Origin: Chionoecetes opilio
Lineage: Eukaryota > Arthropoda > Malacostraca > Decapoda > Majidae
Assembly: GCA_016584305.1 (NCBI GenBank)
Contig: JACEEZ010001777.1
Location: 331,257 to 395,256, forward strand
DNA length: 64,000 nucleotides
Direction of reading: 5' to 3'
The notes under the pieces were generated by a model. The model did no database searches and had not been told where the DNA came from. It saw nothing but the letters and a program-made list of their open reading frames with translations. Shown piece after piece: positions 31,905-43,035 of the stretch; positions within the stretch are counted from its first letter, which is position 1, and every line of letters begins with the position of its first letter. The position numbers and the translations under genes were made by a program.

Positions 31905-33584
31905 TATATTGTCAAACAACTATTCACCCAGGGAGCAGTGTTTCAGTGCCAAGCGTGATGCGTATTTGTGCAGTGTAGCTACTCGGGCAAGGCCTAGCTA
32001 CCGTAGATAACACTATAGTCGCTACCTGCAGTGATGTCACCAGGCGCCATATATTACGAATTATAGCATCACTTCTGATTGATATGTGCCACTGAAAATG
32101 ATACACAGTAGTTTATATCATGACTGTATGTATAATCTACCCTGTTTCAGTGTTGTTTTATGCTTTGTATCTGCAAGTATATACGGTTTCAAATTTCACT
32201 ACGCAGTTTTTTTTCGGGCGACGACGACGGCGGTAGGACACTCTAAACATAAATAATAGATGGCGACCTTAGTATAGTCCCTTTACCAACGTCGCCATTC
32301 GTTTTATTTTTGTAATTTATTCATCTATAGCCATACTATGACACAGATGAAGACACAAAATGACACAGACTCTCCAGCTAGCCCCTTCTAACTTTCCTGA
32401 AATCATGGATGTAGAAATGTAAATATTAAAGCCACCAGACTTCTGTAAATAAAAAAAAAAACGTTGTCCTGGCGACTTTAGTGTTATCTACGGTAGTCAG
32501 ATCGCTGTACCAGGCACCGATCTACAGAACAATTATGTTACCGTCAACAACACTATAGTCGCCACTGCACTAATGTCCCCAGGCACCATATATTAGAACA
32601 TCAGAAAATTAGCAAGCTACAAGAGGCCGTGAGACCTACACGAGGTGTTTCCCAGGTTCCTATAGTTTCCTTACGAATGTTAGCATCACTACAGCCTTGT
32701 ATGTGCCACTGAAGAGACATGCACACACACAGTAGTTCTATTAGGTACTACCTGTCTTGACTCTTCAGTGGCTTATACAAGTCTGTAGTGATGCTAGTAT
32801 TCGTTATATATGACGCCGGGTGACATTAGTGGAGAGGCGACAGTGTTGTTGAGAGTCCTATATTCACCATTCTGAGCCAACCAATTACTTAAAACAAGCT
32901 GCCACATACATTAGAGTTATATTATAGTTACTCTACAAAACTTCAGCAAGATGTAAATCACATACCTGCTTGATAAGAGGCAAACGAAGTCCAGACCTGA
33001 AGTGGTGTTGTGGCGAGATATTTGTACATGTGCCGTGGAGTTGTTTACCTTCGAAGCAGTGGTGCCGCTGCTACCACGGGCACAATATTTTCACATCATG
33101 TATGTCTTCCATTACTAATATTATCTTCCAGAATCACTGATAATAAATATATTTTAAATCAGACCATGGAAACAGCATTATTTTGATATTGCAAAACTTA
33201 GTTACGTATAATGTTCTATAAATTGCGGCACCACCGCTCACGCATTTTGGAGAAAAGCCGCCGAAACATTTGGTAGCTCCGAATCTTGGGGCCTAGAGAT
33301 GCACGTCTGTCAAGGTCACACAAGCAGGAAGTACGTCACGGTGACGTCACGATGACGTCACGTTGACAAGACGCACGTAGATACGTCCAGAAAAACGTGT
33401 AGTGTGAACCCCGCCTAACTGACATGCTGCACATCGTCCCACCCAATGAACCCCTCTCTTTATACACAGACATCCCCACCCCCTAAACAGTGTTTTTGTG
33501 CTACTCACTGCACCAAATCTGGCACAGGTTTCCTATCTAGGGATAATTAACCAATCAAGGGCAACAATAGTTAGTCTTACTTAC
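31905..33584. other. Intron sequence: dispersed repeats, paired CRE-like sites
   Basis: 31990-32520 repeats 2985-3425. 32590-32690 holds an inverted LINE 3' tail. 32700-32830 holds more pieces of the same dispersed repeat in both orientations. At 33342-33349 and 33353-33360 TGACGTCA occurs twice with 3 bases between. Confidence 0.55.
33342..33360. promoter_or_regulatory. Two perfect CRE-like sites (TGACGTCA)
   Basis: GGTGACGTCACGATGACGTC followed by ACG: two palindromic CREB/ATF consensus sites 11 bases apart, preceded by a related TACGTCA. They lie in an intron of the MADF-BESS gene just before a stretch that could be another element's end (GTGTAGTGTGAACCCCGCC). Function is not shown. Confidence 0.4.
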
Positions 33585-33803
33585 GATCCTCTTTGATCCA
33601 CACTTGCTCCACCTCAGGACGCTGTTTCTTGGTCTCTGGTGAATGGGCAGGAGACAGGGCTCTCTTCTCTCCCCGTCTTGCAGTACTGCCTGATTCCTCA
33701 GTTTCTGGGTTCTCCTGCTTCACCTCCACAGCTTCTTCTTTGACCTCTATGTCTTCCTCCTTGATATCAAAATCTACCATGTTGCCAGCCTCACTCTTAT
33801 CAG
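33585..33803 (-). CDS. MADF-BESS protein, second recognised exon (acidic/KEE-rich)
   Basis: Acceptor GTCTTATTACAG, then DKSEAGNMVDFDIKEEDIE, VKEEAVEVKQENPETEESGS and RGEKRALSPAHSPETKKQRP, then donor GTAAGT. Charged and probably disordered. 'IKEE' and 'VKEE/VKQE' resemble SUMO-acceptor patterns. 'SPAHSPETKKQRP' could be a nuclear signal. 219 nt, in phase with both neighbours. Confidence 0.7.
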
Positions 33804-34050
33804 CTGTAATAAGACAGTACTCTATTTAATTACATACCGTCAAAGCTGAACAGTGTAGGTGCACAAGAAACAAACAAGTCTGTACAGCAGATACATTTCA
33901 AATTTTAGATTGAAGACGTGCAACATAATTATCTGTCATGGTATTACAAATCGCCTTTGTACTATATTATAGGGATTGTCATGGCAATGGATTGTCAAGT
34001 ACACAAATGTACTTGAAAAAATCAAGTCCTTTCAAATACTTTTTCAAGTA
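33804..34050. other. Start of the 6.9-kb intron
   Basis: Contains an AAGTAC-rich stretch at 33990-34050 (GTACTTGAAAAAATCAAGTCC) resembling 37340-37530, so both may be halves of one element now filled with nested insertions. That is not proven. Confidence 0.4.
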
Positions 34051-34868
34051 CACACAAACCTCGATTTCCCGGACCTCCATTTCCCGGATATCGGATTTGC
34101 CGAACAAAATCCGAGGTCCGTGGATATGTCAGAGTCCCGGACGTTGAAATGCCTGGTCCTGTTTGTAAATTGACAAAGTTGTCCGGCAGTCCGAGCGTCT
34201 CCTGTCACCCCTGGTCAAGTGTCCGTGCCCCCCACCAGGTGGCAGCATGCTCAGCGGTCGTATTGTTTACATTTGGGCACACGACACTCATGGTTCACCT
34301 GCATCGCCTCCGTCAGTCCCTTGACTCCCACTGACCCTGGTGCAGGAACATCTCTGAGACTATTGAACACTTTCCGCTGCCTCTCACCAGGTGGCAGCAT
34401 GCTCAGCGGTCGAATTGTTTACATTTTGCCACACGACACTCACGGTTCACCTGCACAGCCTCCGTTAGTCCCCTGACCCCCACTGCCTCTGGTGCAGGAA
34501 CGTCTCTTGAGACTATTGAACACTTTCTCTGCCTCCCGCCAGGTGGCAGCATGCTCAGTGGACGTAAAATGCCGCGGCGGGGTAGTTGATATTCGCGGTT
34601 GCCGGACAGTAAATACTAAAGTAGGATAAACGTCTGGGGGTGGGTAATGAACTAAATTGGCTCACCCCTCTTTTTTAATTTATTCTCTTAATGTCTTCTT
34701 TATAGGGACTGGCAGCTAAGCGGGCTTTGTGTTACCCATTTTTGTTGTGCCCTTGGCTAGTTCTTTGTGATTTATAAAAAAATAAAAAATAAATAAAATG
34801 GTATCGGACTGTTGCGATTCCCGGACCAGTGCTCCCCCCTATTAGTCCGGGAAAACGAGGTTTGTGTG
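34051..34868. mobile_element. CACACAAACCTCGATTTCCCGG TIR element, copy 1
   Basis: The ends CACACAAACCTCGATTTCCCG and ...GTCCGGGAAAACGAGGTTTGTGTG are inverted and TA-flanked. The interior has two to three tandem ~155-base units (from 34230), each derived from the C-terminal zinc-knuckle region of a LINE. A second LINE 3' UTR with an A-rich tail follows (34640-34800). Confidence 0.85.
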
Positions 34869-35012
34869 TACATGTAAGCAAACTCCTTCTATTCCCACTA
34901 CATCTCTTGTGTATCTACATGCCATATGCCCACCACAGAATAAAATAGCACTTCCTGCACCCTTTCTGTAGTCTGAAATTGGCCAGTCCACAGTCATCTG
35001 TATAATTATATA
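34869..35012. other. Spacer between two copies
   Basis: Short non-coding sequence between head-to-tail opposite copies of one TIR family. Confidence 0.5.
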
Positions 35013-35634
35013 CACACAAACCTCGATTTCCCGGACTAATAGGGGGGAGCACTGGTCCGGGAACCGCAAAAGTCCGGGAATCGCAAGTTAAAAAAAAAAA
35101 AAAAAAAAAAAAAGTCCGATGCCATTACTCACCCCCGGACGTTTATCCTACTCTAGTATTTACTGTCCGGCAACCGACAATATCAACTACCCCGCCGCGG
35201 ACTTTTACGTCCGCTGAGCATGCAGCCACCTGGCGGGAGGCAGCAGAGAGTGTTCAATAGTCTAAGAGACGTTCCTGCACCAGGGGCAGTGGGGGTCAGG
35301 GGACTAACGGAGGCTGTGCAGGTGAACCGTGAGTGTCGTGTGCCCAAATGTAAACAATATGACCGCTGAGCATGCTGCCACCTGGCGGGAGGCAGCAGAA
35401 AGTGTTCAATAGTCTCAGAAATGTTCTTGCACCAGGGGCAGTGGGAGTCAGGTGACTGACGGAGGCTGTGCAGGTGAACCGTGAATGTTGTGTGCCCAAA
35501 TGTAAACAATACGACCACTGAGCATGCTGCCACCTGGCGGGAGGCGCGGACACTTACCAGAGGGGTGACAGGAGATTTTGTCCGGCAAATCCGATATCCG
35601 GGAAATCGAGGTCCGGGAAATCGAGGTTTGTGTG
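35013..35634. mobile_element. CACACAAACCTCGATTTCCCGG TIR element, copy 2 (inverse orientation)
   Basis: Same ends. The interior is the reverse of copy 1 with two LINE-derived ~155-base units and an A run (35090-35113). The neighbouring copy lies only 144 bases away in opposite orientation. Confidence 0.85.
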
Positions 35635-35805
35635 TAATTATATTAGGACTATTAAGTATCCTCAATTTCTAATTGTGATTTGACTTTATGTCTTGACGTA
35701 ATTCACTTGACCTGATGTACCAGGCCTCGGTACAGGTGCGCTAAAGTGCTTATGCTCGCTTATGCTCGTAGGCTGAAAAAAAAAAAAAAAAAAAAAATAC
35801 TTGTA

Positions 35806-37336
35806 CAGGGAGGTCCCGTTATACGAGCATTCGATATACGAGAATCCGATGATACGAGATGTGTAAATTAGGGTCTATTTTCAATATACGAGATCGAAAA
35901 TCCAATGTTACGACATTCAAACTGGGGTGAGTAAAATTACCAAGTTATTTACTAAAGTAAATTACAAGTTATTTACTAAAATTATAAACATTTACTGACT
36001 ATATGATTTTACCTAAGGTTGTACGATAATCAATCTGAAAATAACGTGCAGACTGGCCAAAGACTGCTCGAGACTGGTATTAGCAGAGGTAGGAAGTCTC
36101 CAGGCTCGTTTATTATTGTTTGGTATGCTATGAAATATCATTTCTCTAGGTGAATGTAGACATATGATTGCATTTGGATGGATATCATTCATATATATGA
36201 GAAAAGAGATGAAATACAAGCAAGGGACTCATCCACGTTTGGCAGCGCGGCCTTTGGCAGCAGCAGCAGCAGCATGAGCCAGCCCATGAAGCCTGTGAGG
36301 TGGATATCAACACCACTAGACCAAGGGAGATAGATGTCTTTGGTAATATTTAGTAGGGGAGCGAGAACCCCTTGAGGAATCCTATGATCCCTGGTGATAT
36401 CCTATGGTGCTATCACAGGGGTGGGAGCTGACTGTCTTCTTCAGGAAGGCACAGGTGAGGCGGATGACGGCGGGTTTTTACTCAAAAGTTTTGAGTGGCG
36501 GCTGGCCGCTGGAGCCGCCACCTCCTCCGCCACTGTAGGTTTGGGCAGGCTTAAACGTCTTATCACTCGTTATTATACAACTTAGTGATTATGGTGAGAT
36601 GTTATATACACGTGTCATTATCTAAATCAATGTAGCACCGTGTGTCACCTTAAATAAGGGTGATTTAAAGATGTTATGATGAGGTGACTGCTGGGGCAGT
36701 GAGTGACGGAGAAATTCTTGCCGCGGCCCCACCGCCCCATAACACAAATATTCACTATTTCAACCCACATACACACCTTCTAACACCAAAACACTAGCAA
36801 CACAGGCTTTTTACTTATATATCTTACTATCTGATACATTAAAACTCCTTAAAATGCAAACATTCCGAATAAAACGAGAATTAGTTTGGGATGACGTGGA
36901 CAGAGGGCGGAGAGGCAGTCTGGCATGCCATTCTTGCCCGGAAATATGTCTCGCTGACTTGTGATTGGTCGAGAAGTTTTAAAAACAGTTTGTCATTGGC
37001 TGGTGACTGCTGATGAGCTTGATGACATCATTTATGTTTTATGTTTAATTAATGTGCAGTTATGTTATTTTGTTTGCTATTTTCTCTTTCAGAATGGTTT
37101 TTCTACAGAATAGGTAGTACAGTGTAGGTAATATAGACGCTGTGTGTTTGTTGTGTTTGCTATAGTTTATTTTAGCTTGAAAAACATGTCTTTTTTTTTT
37201 CTCTTTTTTTTTTAATTGATGGGGTCCTGGAACCAAACCTATATTTTACCATTAGTTATGTGTTTCGTTATACGAGATTTCGCTTTACGAGTATGCCAGG
37301 TGGAACCTAACTGCTCGTATCTTTGGGACCTCCCTG
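35806..37336. mobile_element. CAGGGAGGTCCCG TIR element, long form
   Basis: 1531 bp, near-identical in plan to 20315-21796 but in opposite orientation. Includes the LINE-tail piece (about 36350-36450), GCAGCAGCAGC near 36262 and the AATGTAGACATATGATTGCA block. Confidence 0.88.
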
Positions 37337-37339
37337 TAC

Positions 37340-37535
37340 TTATACATGTACTTAAATACCTGGTCATGTACTTGGACATGTACCTTGCAAATCTGCTGTA
37401 CTTGGACTTGGACTTAAACTTGAAAAATTCTGCAGTATTTGTACTTGGACTCAAACTTGAAAAATTCTGCAGTACTTGTACTTGTACTTGCACTTAAGTA
37501 CCTCTACCTGTACTTGGACCCAAGCCTGGTAATTA
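37340..37535. repeat. ACTTGGAC/GTACTTG tandem-like stretch
   Basis: Repeated words GTACTTGGACTTGGACTTAAACTTG over ~190 bases, ending GGACCCAAGCCTGG. Similar words lie at 33990-34050. The end may be a hAT-type terminus (CAGGCTTGGGTCC on the reverse strand). Confidence 0.5.
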
Positions 37536-37856
37536 CCAGAACAAACTCCACTCTTCCACACCATTGTTATATAATACATATGTACGTACATGTACTTAAT
37601 TACATAATAGTGAATATACAGTAGACCCTTGTTATATCGGAGTAAAATGGGATAAAAATCCTAATTAGCCGGCAGATACTAACAGAAAGCTCAAATATTT
37701 CACTTTACTTAGTTTACTTTGTAAAGTTTCAGATGCAGCTAAAGTGGACCGCCTGATTGTATTTGCACTGCAGTGCAGCTGTTACATACAATGGCATTCC
37801 ACTTCATATCTTGTGAGTCCACTTTTACAGTCTTTGCATAGTATAGGTATTGTAAT

Positions 37857-37985
37857 GGGCAGCATGGAGGTGTTCTTCGGCCACTCGACAGTTGCAGAAA
37901 GATTTTGGCATCCCTCAAGAATCGAACTTGGAACACCGAGCACGCCACTTGCAAGCACTAACCATTCGGCCACTGACTCCTTTAG
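37857..37985 (-). repeat. tRNA-derived SINE head, copy
   Basis: Minus strand: CAGTGGCCGAATGGTTAGTG (box A-like), then AAGTTCGATTCTTGAGG (box B-like), then the same TTTCTGCAACTGTCGAGTGGCC body as the 38395-38722 copy. Body 3' part missing. Confidence 0.75.
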
Positions 37986-38394
37986 TCTATTGTACCTTGT
38001 TAAGTTAGGTCTAAGTAGGGTTTATAGGAGTAGTTTAGGCATACTGCTGGCCTGGGGCTGCTACACTAAAACTTATATATGTAACGGGTATAAAAAGTAA
38101 GAGACGCAGTTTCCGGAAACTAGGTACACTAGGGTCCCACATAAAACGAGAAATTGGTCGATAAACGAGGTCGTTTTATGTGAATTCGCTCTATGTGAAA
38201 CACATGACCTATGGGAAAAATTGATATTGGTCGATCGGTCCTCCCGTCCGTACCCGTACATTTATACTCATTCACACCCATGCATATCAAAACATATATA
38301 AATGATAAGTTATGCATATAAATGATGAAATAGGCATATTGTTGTTTACTGTAAATCTAAGGGATTATCTACAGGTGGCGAGGGTTCCGAGGCA

Positions 38395-38722
38395 TTTTTT
38401 ATATGCCTATAGCGCCTGTAGGCAGTGGTGACCTAGGGCTCGGATGGTAGGCTCTGGAGGTTCACTTGAGGGCTCTGATGGTTGTTCCTCGCCCGTGGTG
38501 GCGCAGGCAGGATTCTTATAGTGACGCCTGTGATTGGGCTCATGCCGCCCCCCTGTGTCCTCCGATGCACTCGCAGTCGAAGGTAGAGTTGATGGGCAGG
38601 GCATGTGGGTGTTCTTAGGCCACTCGACAGTGCAGAAAGGTTTTGGTTTTCTTCGGGGATCGAACTCGGGTCACCGAGAACGCCAGTCGGAGACGCTAAC
38701 CACTCCGCTACCGCCTCCCCAT
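38395..38722 (-). repeat. Complete tRNA-derived SINE
   Basis: Minus strand begins GGGGAGGCGGTAGCGGAGTG (box A), with GAGTTCGATCCCCG (box B) about 40 bases on. The body is shared with 10548, 58385 and 61388: CCCTGTCGAGTGGCC-type junction, CATGAGCCCAATCACAGGCG, CTGCGCCACCACGGGC. This is the only copy in the window with both head and body, so it defines the family. Confidence 0.85.
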
Positions 38723-39011
38723 CTTGGAGGTCGGTCACTCATCGTCACATCGATCGGGGCTCGCACGATCACAGCTGATAAACAGCTGTTGTGGGTAAAC
38801 AAACCCACAACAACGAAATTGTACCGTCGAATGAAAGCAATCAATAAATTACGATAACTGACGATATCGTGAATGGATCACAACATATATCCTTCACATG
38901 AATGCTTTTTTGGTAATAATGGACGAGAACTGCGCGATCGCTACTGCCGTTACATCGGTCGGAGTTCGCCCGATCACAGCTGATAACTTGTAAACAAACC
39001 CACAACAACGA

Positions 39012-39318
39012 AAGTTGCCCCTGGTGCAGGAACGTCACTGAGACTATTGAACACTTTCTGCTGCAGTGTCCGCGCTTCCACTCCCACCGTGTAGTGTTAC
39101 GATCTCAACTCCTCACCCTGAACATCACCACCTTTGACCTGCCCAACCTGCTAGCGGCGGCTGGCGTCCGCCCCTTACGACAACACGCTGCAATCCGTCC
39201 CACCTGTGCTTTCCTGAGGAGGACAGGTCAACTACTGCGCCTGTGATAGCATCATAGGACATCACCAGGGCTCATAGTGTTCCCCATGGGGTCCTCGCAC
39301 CCCTAAAACAACAACAAC
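39012..39318 (+). pseudogene. LINE ORF2 C-terminus with zinc-knuckle, and 3' UTR
   Basis: Reads PWCRNVTETIEHFLLQCPRF, then HSHRVVLRSQLLTLNITTFD and AFLRRTGQLLRL, then TGA. C..C...ET.EH.L..CP..H..R is the cysteine/histidine motif found after RT/RNase H in many LINEs and in related prey-like ORFs. The 3' UTR ends in (ACA)n. Parts of it recur inside three TIR elements. Confidence 0.8.
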
Positions 39319-39664
39319 AACAATGAAAGTGTACCTCGAATGAAAGCCATCAATAAATTACAATAACTGATGATATTGTGAATGGATCACAACATTTATC
39401 CTTCACATGAGTTTTTTTTGGTAATAATGGACGAGAACTGCGTGGTCGCTACTGCCGTTCCCCACCTCATGCTACCCTCACCCCACCTCCGTGGCGACAC
39501 GCAGCCGCCGTGCCCCACCTCACCCCATGCCAGGGACACACAACCTTCGTTATGTACGACATTTCGGCGCTCTATATGAGAACTCCTCGGATTTGCCCTA
39601 CTTTGATAGCGGAATCGTTCTATATGATAAAATTCGTTCCTAATGAAAATTTGGAATTACAGTA

Positions 39665-40439
39665 CAGGGAGGTCCCGTTATAAGAGCATTAGGTATACAA
39701 GAATCCGATGATACGAGATGTGTAAATTAGGGTCTATTTTCAATATACGAGATCGAAAATCCAATGATACGACATTCAAACTGGAGTGAGTAAAATTATC
39801 AAGTTCAAAATGTGCGCCCTACCACTCCCGGGCTGGACAAAGGGGGATTTGGTTGACCCCAGTGAGGTCACCCCTAGCAAGCCGTGACCTGAAGGGTATT
39901 TAAGCATATGGCGCGGCCTGACATTTAGGGGTAATTAGCAGGTGTGCGGTCCCAACCTTGGGACCGCAGTCAGGTCACCCCTAGCAAGGCGTGACCTGAA
40001 GGGTAATTAAGCATATGGCGCGGCCTGACCTTTAGGGGTAATTAGCAGGTGTGCGGCCCCAACTTGGGACCGCTACACTACCTTCTCTTGTATCACGCGG
40101 CGTCCCCTACAGTACAACGTCTTTTTTGCTTGTTATGCATGTTTTATGTATAATTAATGTGCAGTTATGTTATTTTGTGTGCTATTTTCTCTTTCAGAAT
40201 GCTTTTTCTACAGAATAGGTAGTACAGTGTGGGTAATATAGACGCTGCGTGTTTGTTGTGTTTGCTATAGTTTATTTTAGCTTGAAAAACATGTCTTTTA
40301 TTATTTTTATTTTTTTAATCGATGGGGTCCTGGAACCAAACCTATATTTTACCATTAGTTATGTGTTTCGTTATACGAGATTTCGCTTTACGAGTATGCC
40401 AGGTGGAACCTAACTGCTCGTATCTTCGGGACCTCCCTG
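39665..40439. mobile_element. CAGGGAGGTCCCG TIR element, short form, copy 5
   Basis: 775 bp, same ends and doubled interior block as copy 3. TA-flanked; nested in the CACTAGGGTCCC element. Confidence 0.88.
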
Positions 40440-40721
40440 TATATTTATTTAAAAAATATATATATTTATTTTAATATGTTAGGTCGTTCGCTTTATAGGG
40501 GAAACGCTTTATGCGAACACGCTTTATGCGGGACCCTAGTGTATATGAACCTGCTACATAACTCTTAAATGTGACCACTGTAGTTTACTGCAATCAGTGC
40601 AAAAATTACCATAACATATGAATATATACCATTTGATGTTTAAATTGAGAGTTCCTGCATAAAGTAACAGTAGAGATTTGAGACATCATGCAATGAATAG
40701 ACACATGGTAAAAGGACCTAC

Positions 40722-41039
40722 CTAATTCTTCCATTGGAGCATCTTCATAGCCTAACATGGCAGAGTTTTCATACTCAACCTTGACTGATGGCACTGGCTC
40801 CGGTGTTTGTTTTGATGGTTCTGGCACAGATTTCCTGGGAGAGGGCTCTGCCTCTTTCTGTGGGGGTCCTATTTTCATAACAGGAGACTCAGGCTTCCTC
40901 TTATCTGCCCCTGATTTTTTCTGTGTTGATTTTGGCTTTGCTTTGCTTTGAGCAACGGGCAACTCTTCCTCCTCATTTTCTGCTTCCTGTAGTAACTCCT
41001 CTTCCTCCCCACCAGCCATCTCATCCCCTTCTTCAAGTA
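40722..41039 (-). CDS. MADF-BESS protein, first recognised exon
   Basis: Acceptor GGTGTTCCCACAG, then VLEEGDEMAGGEEEELLQEA, ENEEEELPVAQSKAKPKSTQ, KKSGADKRKPESPVMKIGPP and VKVEYENSAMLGYEDAPMEE, donor GTAGGT. Acidic then Lys/Pro-rich, low complexity, probably disordered. 318 nt; one base left over joins exactly to the next exon. The six exons total 1277 nt (about 424 residues). The real start is either ATG at about 41018 or in an exon further upstream that I could not find. Family: MADF-BESS (Adf-1-like) sequence-specific regulators acting in the nucleus. Confidence 0.68.
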
Positions 41040-41101
41040 CTGTGGGAACACCAATATGCCCCAATAAGAACATCTGTATTAAATCATTTCCCTGACATAT
41101 C

Positions 41102-41232
41102 TAATCTAACCATGTTTCTGTTATAGCTATAATATCAAAGCCCTCTACACAAGTTAATCCTCTAAGTAAATCTATCTTGTTTAGAATACTCCTACAATTT
41201 GTATAATAAACCTTTAAGCTACTCTTCATCAT
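41102..41232 (-). pseudogene. LINE (CR1/L2 group) endonuclease, N-terminal fragment
   Basis: Minus strand reads MKSSLKVYYTNCRSILNKID, then LLRGLTCVEGFDIIAITETW and LD. 'NCRSI.NK...L' and 'ITETWL' are the first motifs of the APE-type endonuclease of CR1/L2/Jockey LINEs; the Glu of TETW is catalytic. Cut after this point. Confidence 0.85.
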
Positions 41233-41700
41233 CTAACCAATTTTCTCACGAGATGTATTTAAGCCATTCCCTCCTCTCCTCTTACAACCTCTTTTAGTCT
41301 CCTGCCAACTAAAACCATTTCTAAAAACCCCAGTTTCCCTTCCACAACCGCTACTGGTAAAAAAGTCTGCAGGGCACCAATTTCACATTCAAGGGATTCA
41401 GATAAGATCTGAACCTGTAAGGATCCTATAAGATCTTTAATCCTATAAGATCTGTAAAGAACCTATAAGATCTGATCTCTGTAAAAGGTGAGCCCCGTCC
41501 CTGTAGTAGTGATTATCCTGTTCGTAAAAGCAATCCCAGATTTTCAAAAAGACCCATTCATTAGCTTTGCAATGCTTTTCCAGCCGGCAATTCAATGCAA
41601 TCACCCTGGAGTCCCACGAGTCCCCAACAGACCTCCTGAGAAGGACCGCACACACCACAGGGGCCTCACCCTTATCCCTTCCCTTACCTAAGGCCTCATG
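41233..41700 (-). pseudogene. LINE ORF1 C-terminal region with SGNH-esterase-like motif
   Basis: Minus strand: VIALNCRLEKHCKANEWVFL, then KIWDCFYEQDNHYYRDGAHL. 'lN..L...C......F...W..F....Y..DG.HL' matches the end of SGNH hydrolase (esterase) domains known in ORF1 of CR1/L2-group elements, with D..H catalytic residues. It lies just upstream of the endonuclease piece in the correct order, so both belong to one LINE copy. Confidence 0.7.
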
Positions 41701-41860
41701 TTTACCCTATGCACTTTGATACTATGTCCCCTAATATGCCCATATTATGTATTTTTTGTTTTGCTCTAGTACTTAAGTTAACTCCTTGTCTTGTTATTGT
41801 TGCTTTTTTTGTCTGTATGCCTCCGGGCGATAATAAAATTATTATTATATTATTATCAGC
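41690..41860 (+). repeat. LINE 3' end with (ATT)n tail
   Basis: GTATGCCTCCGGGCGATAAT followed by AAAATTATTATTATATTATT. The CTCCGGGCRATAAAA + ATT tail is typical of Jockey-group 3' ends. Plus strand, opposite to the ORF1 fragment it overlaps at the edge. Confidence 0.55.
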
Positions 41861-42180
41861 AGTTCCTTGCTCCCTACCTCTCCATTGCAGCCTCAAAAAT
41901 CTGAAATCCTCGGTGACAAAAATTTCAGATCCACTCCAAACTCACCACCACAAGGGACACCACCGGACACCACACAACCACCTCCACCGCCTCCAGACCA
42001 CCACCATCCTCCACCCCTGCAACCACACCACCACTCGACACACAGGTAGCCATCAATAGAGCAGCTAACACAGCGTCCCTACCCGTATTATAAATAGTTT
42101 GTATCTATTATACGTAGTACATAATTCCAGTTGTAATAGGGAAGATTTGACCATCGCAGGGATGCCATATATCACATCGT
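41861..42180. other. No gene; CCACC-rich tract
   Basis: 41940-42050 is rich in CACCACC/CCTCCACC. Remaining sequence not recognised. Confidence 0.5.
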
Positions 42181-42197
42181 CATATATATATAATATA

Positions 42198-42267
<70 letters not shown>

Positions 42268-42285
42268 GTATTTGCCGGCACACCA
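42181..42285. repeat. (TA)n microsatellite then CCGTATTTGCCGGC element end
   Basis: TA with AATATAATA interruptions to 42265, then ACCGTATTTGCCGGCACACC, the same end as at 15489. Confidence 0.85.
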
Positions 42286-43035
42286 GACGCAGTTTTTTCC
42301 AAGAAAGGGAATTCAAAATTAACCCTGCGTCAAATGCAGCCATAATACTAATGAGAGGTCAGGCAGAGAATGCAGAATGGCTGGTGGTGTATTACTAAGG
42401 GGGTCTCGAGTGATCTATGTTGAGCAGTAGACCACTGAACACAAATTTGTAACTGTGTTACTAATAATATCAACAGTAATGCATAATACCAAGAAAAAGT
42501 TGGAGTTTAAGAGAAAACAAGAGGTGGCCGTTCCGGCTGCCAAGATGACCGTCAGATGTAAACATCACCCTCCTCCCGCAGTCCCGCTGCCGCTCTCCAC
42601 TGTAAATGGATGGGAGACCGGGTAGGCCTTTATACCACCTCGATCCCTCAATCCTCACCCCTGTATCTCTATGGATAAGGAAATTGTAAACTATAACTGG
42701 AAAGAGTGCTAGTAAAAAGGCTGCAACGGTACCTGTAGACAGGACGGAAGCCTTCCACACATCACACCAAGACCAAGACCAATCACGGCGCCACAACTTC
42801 ATCCGCCTCAAGGCTGAATCACACCATACCATCATGCCTTCACCTGTACCTTCCTGAGGAAGACTAATCAACCCTTGCGACTGTGATAGATTCACAGGTG
42901 TAAGCCATGGCGAATATCTTTGAGCCCGACATTGGTGCCCTTTAACAATAACAAAAAGGTAGAGATGGTTACCTTACAGTGTTACCTTAATATCTTGGTA
43001 ATTTTTTTTTGTTGGGCAACCACCGATTTCGAGGC
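42286..43035. other. No supported gene; LINE tail piece at 42838-42955
   Basis: TCACCTGTACCTTCCTGAGG and GACTGTGATAGATTCACAGG resemble the LINE 3' tail seen at 39230 and 62450. A short frame from 42479 (MHNTKKKLEFKRKQEV) is suggestive of a basic transposase N-terminus but stops after ~45 residues. Confidence 0.4.

Larger units (their letters stand above)
38127..40541. mobile_element. CACTAGGGTCCCRCATAAA TIR element (2.4 kb with nested inserts)
   Basis: The ends CACTAGGGTCCCACATAAAA and ...TTTATGCGGGACCCTAGTG are inverted and TA-flanked. It contains a complete SINE, a LINE 3' end and a CAGGGAGGTCCCG element. A ~100-base direct repeat flanks the LINE piece (ATGAAAGCMATCAATAAATTAC at 38831 and 39339). 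No transposase. Confidence 0.8.

Noticed and set aside
42479..42620. Basic frame MHNTKKKLEFKRKQEV as a transposase start
   Set aside because: Only ~45 codons with no recognisable HTH; not enough support.
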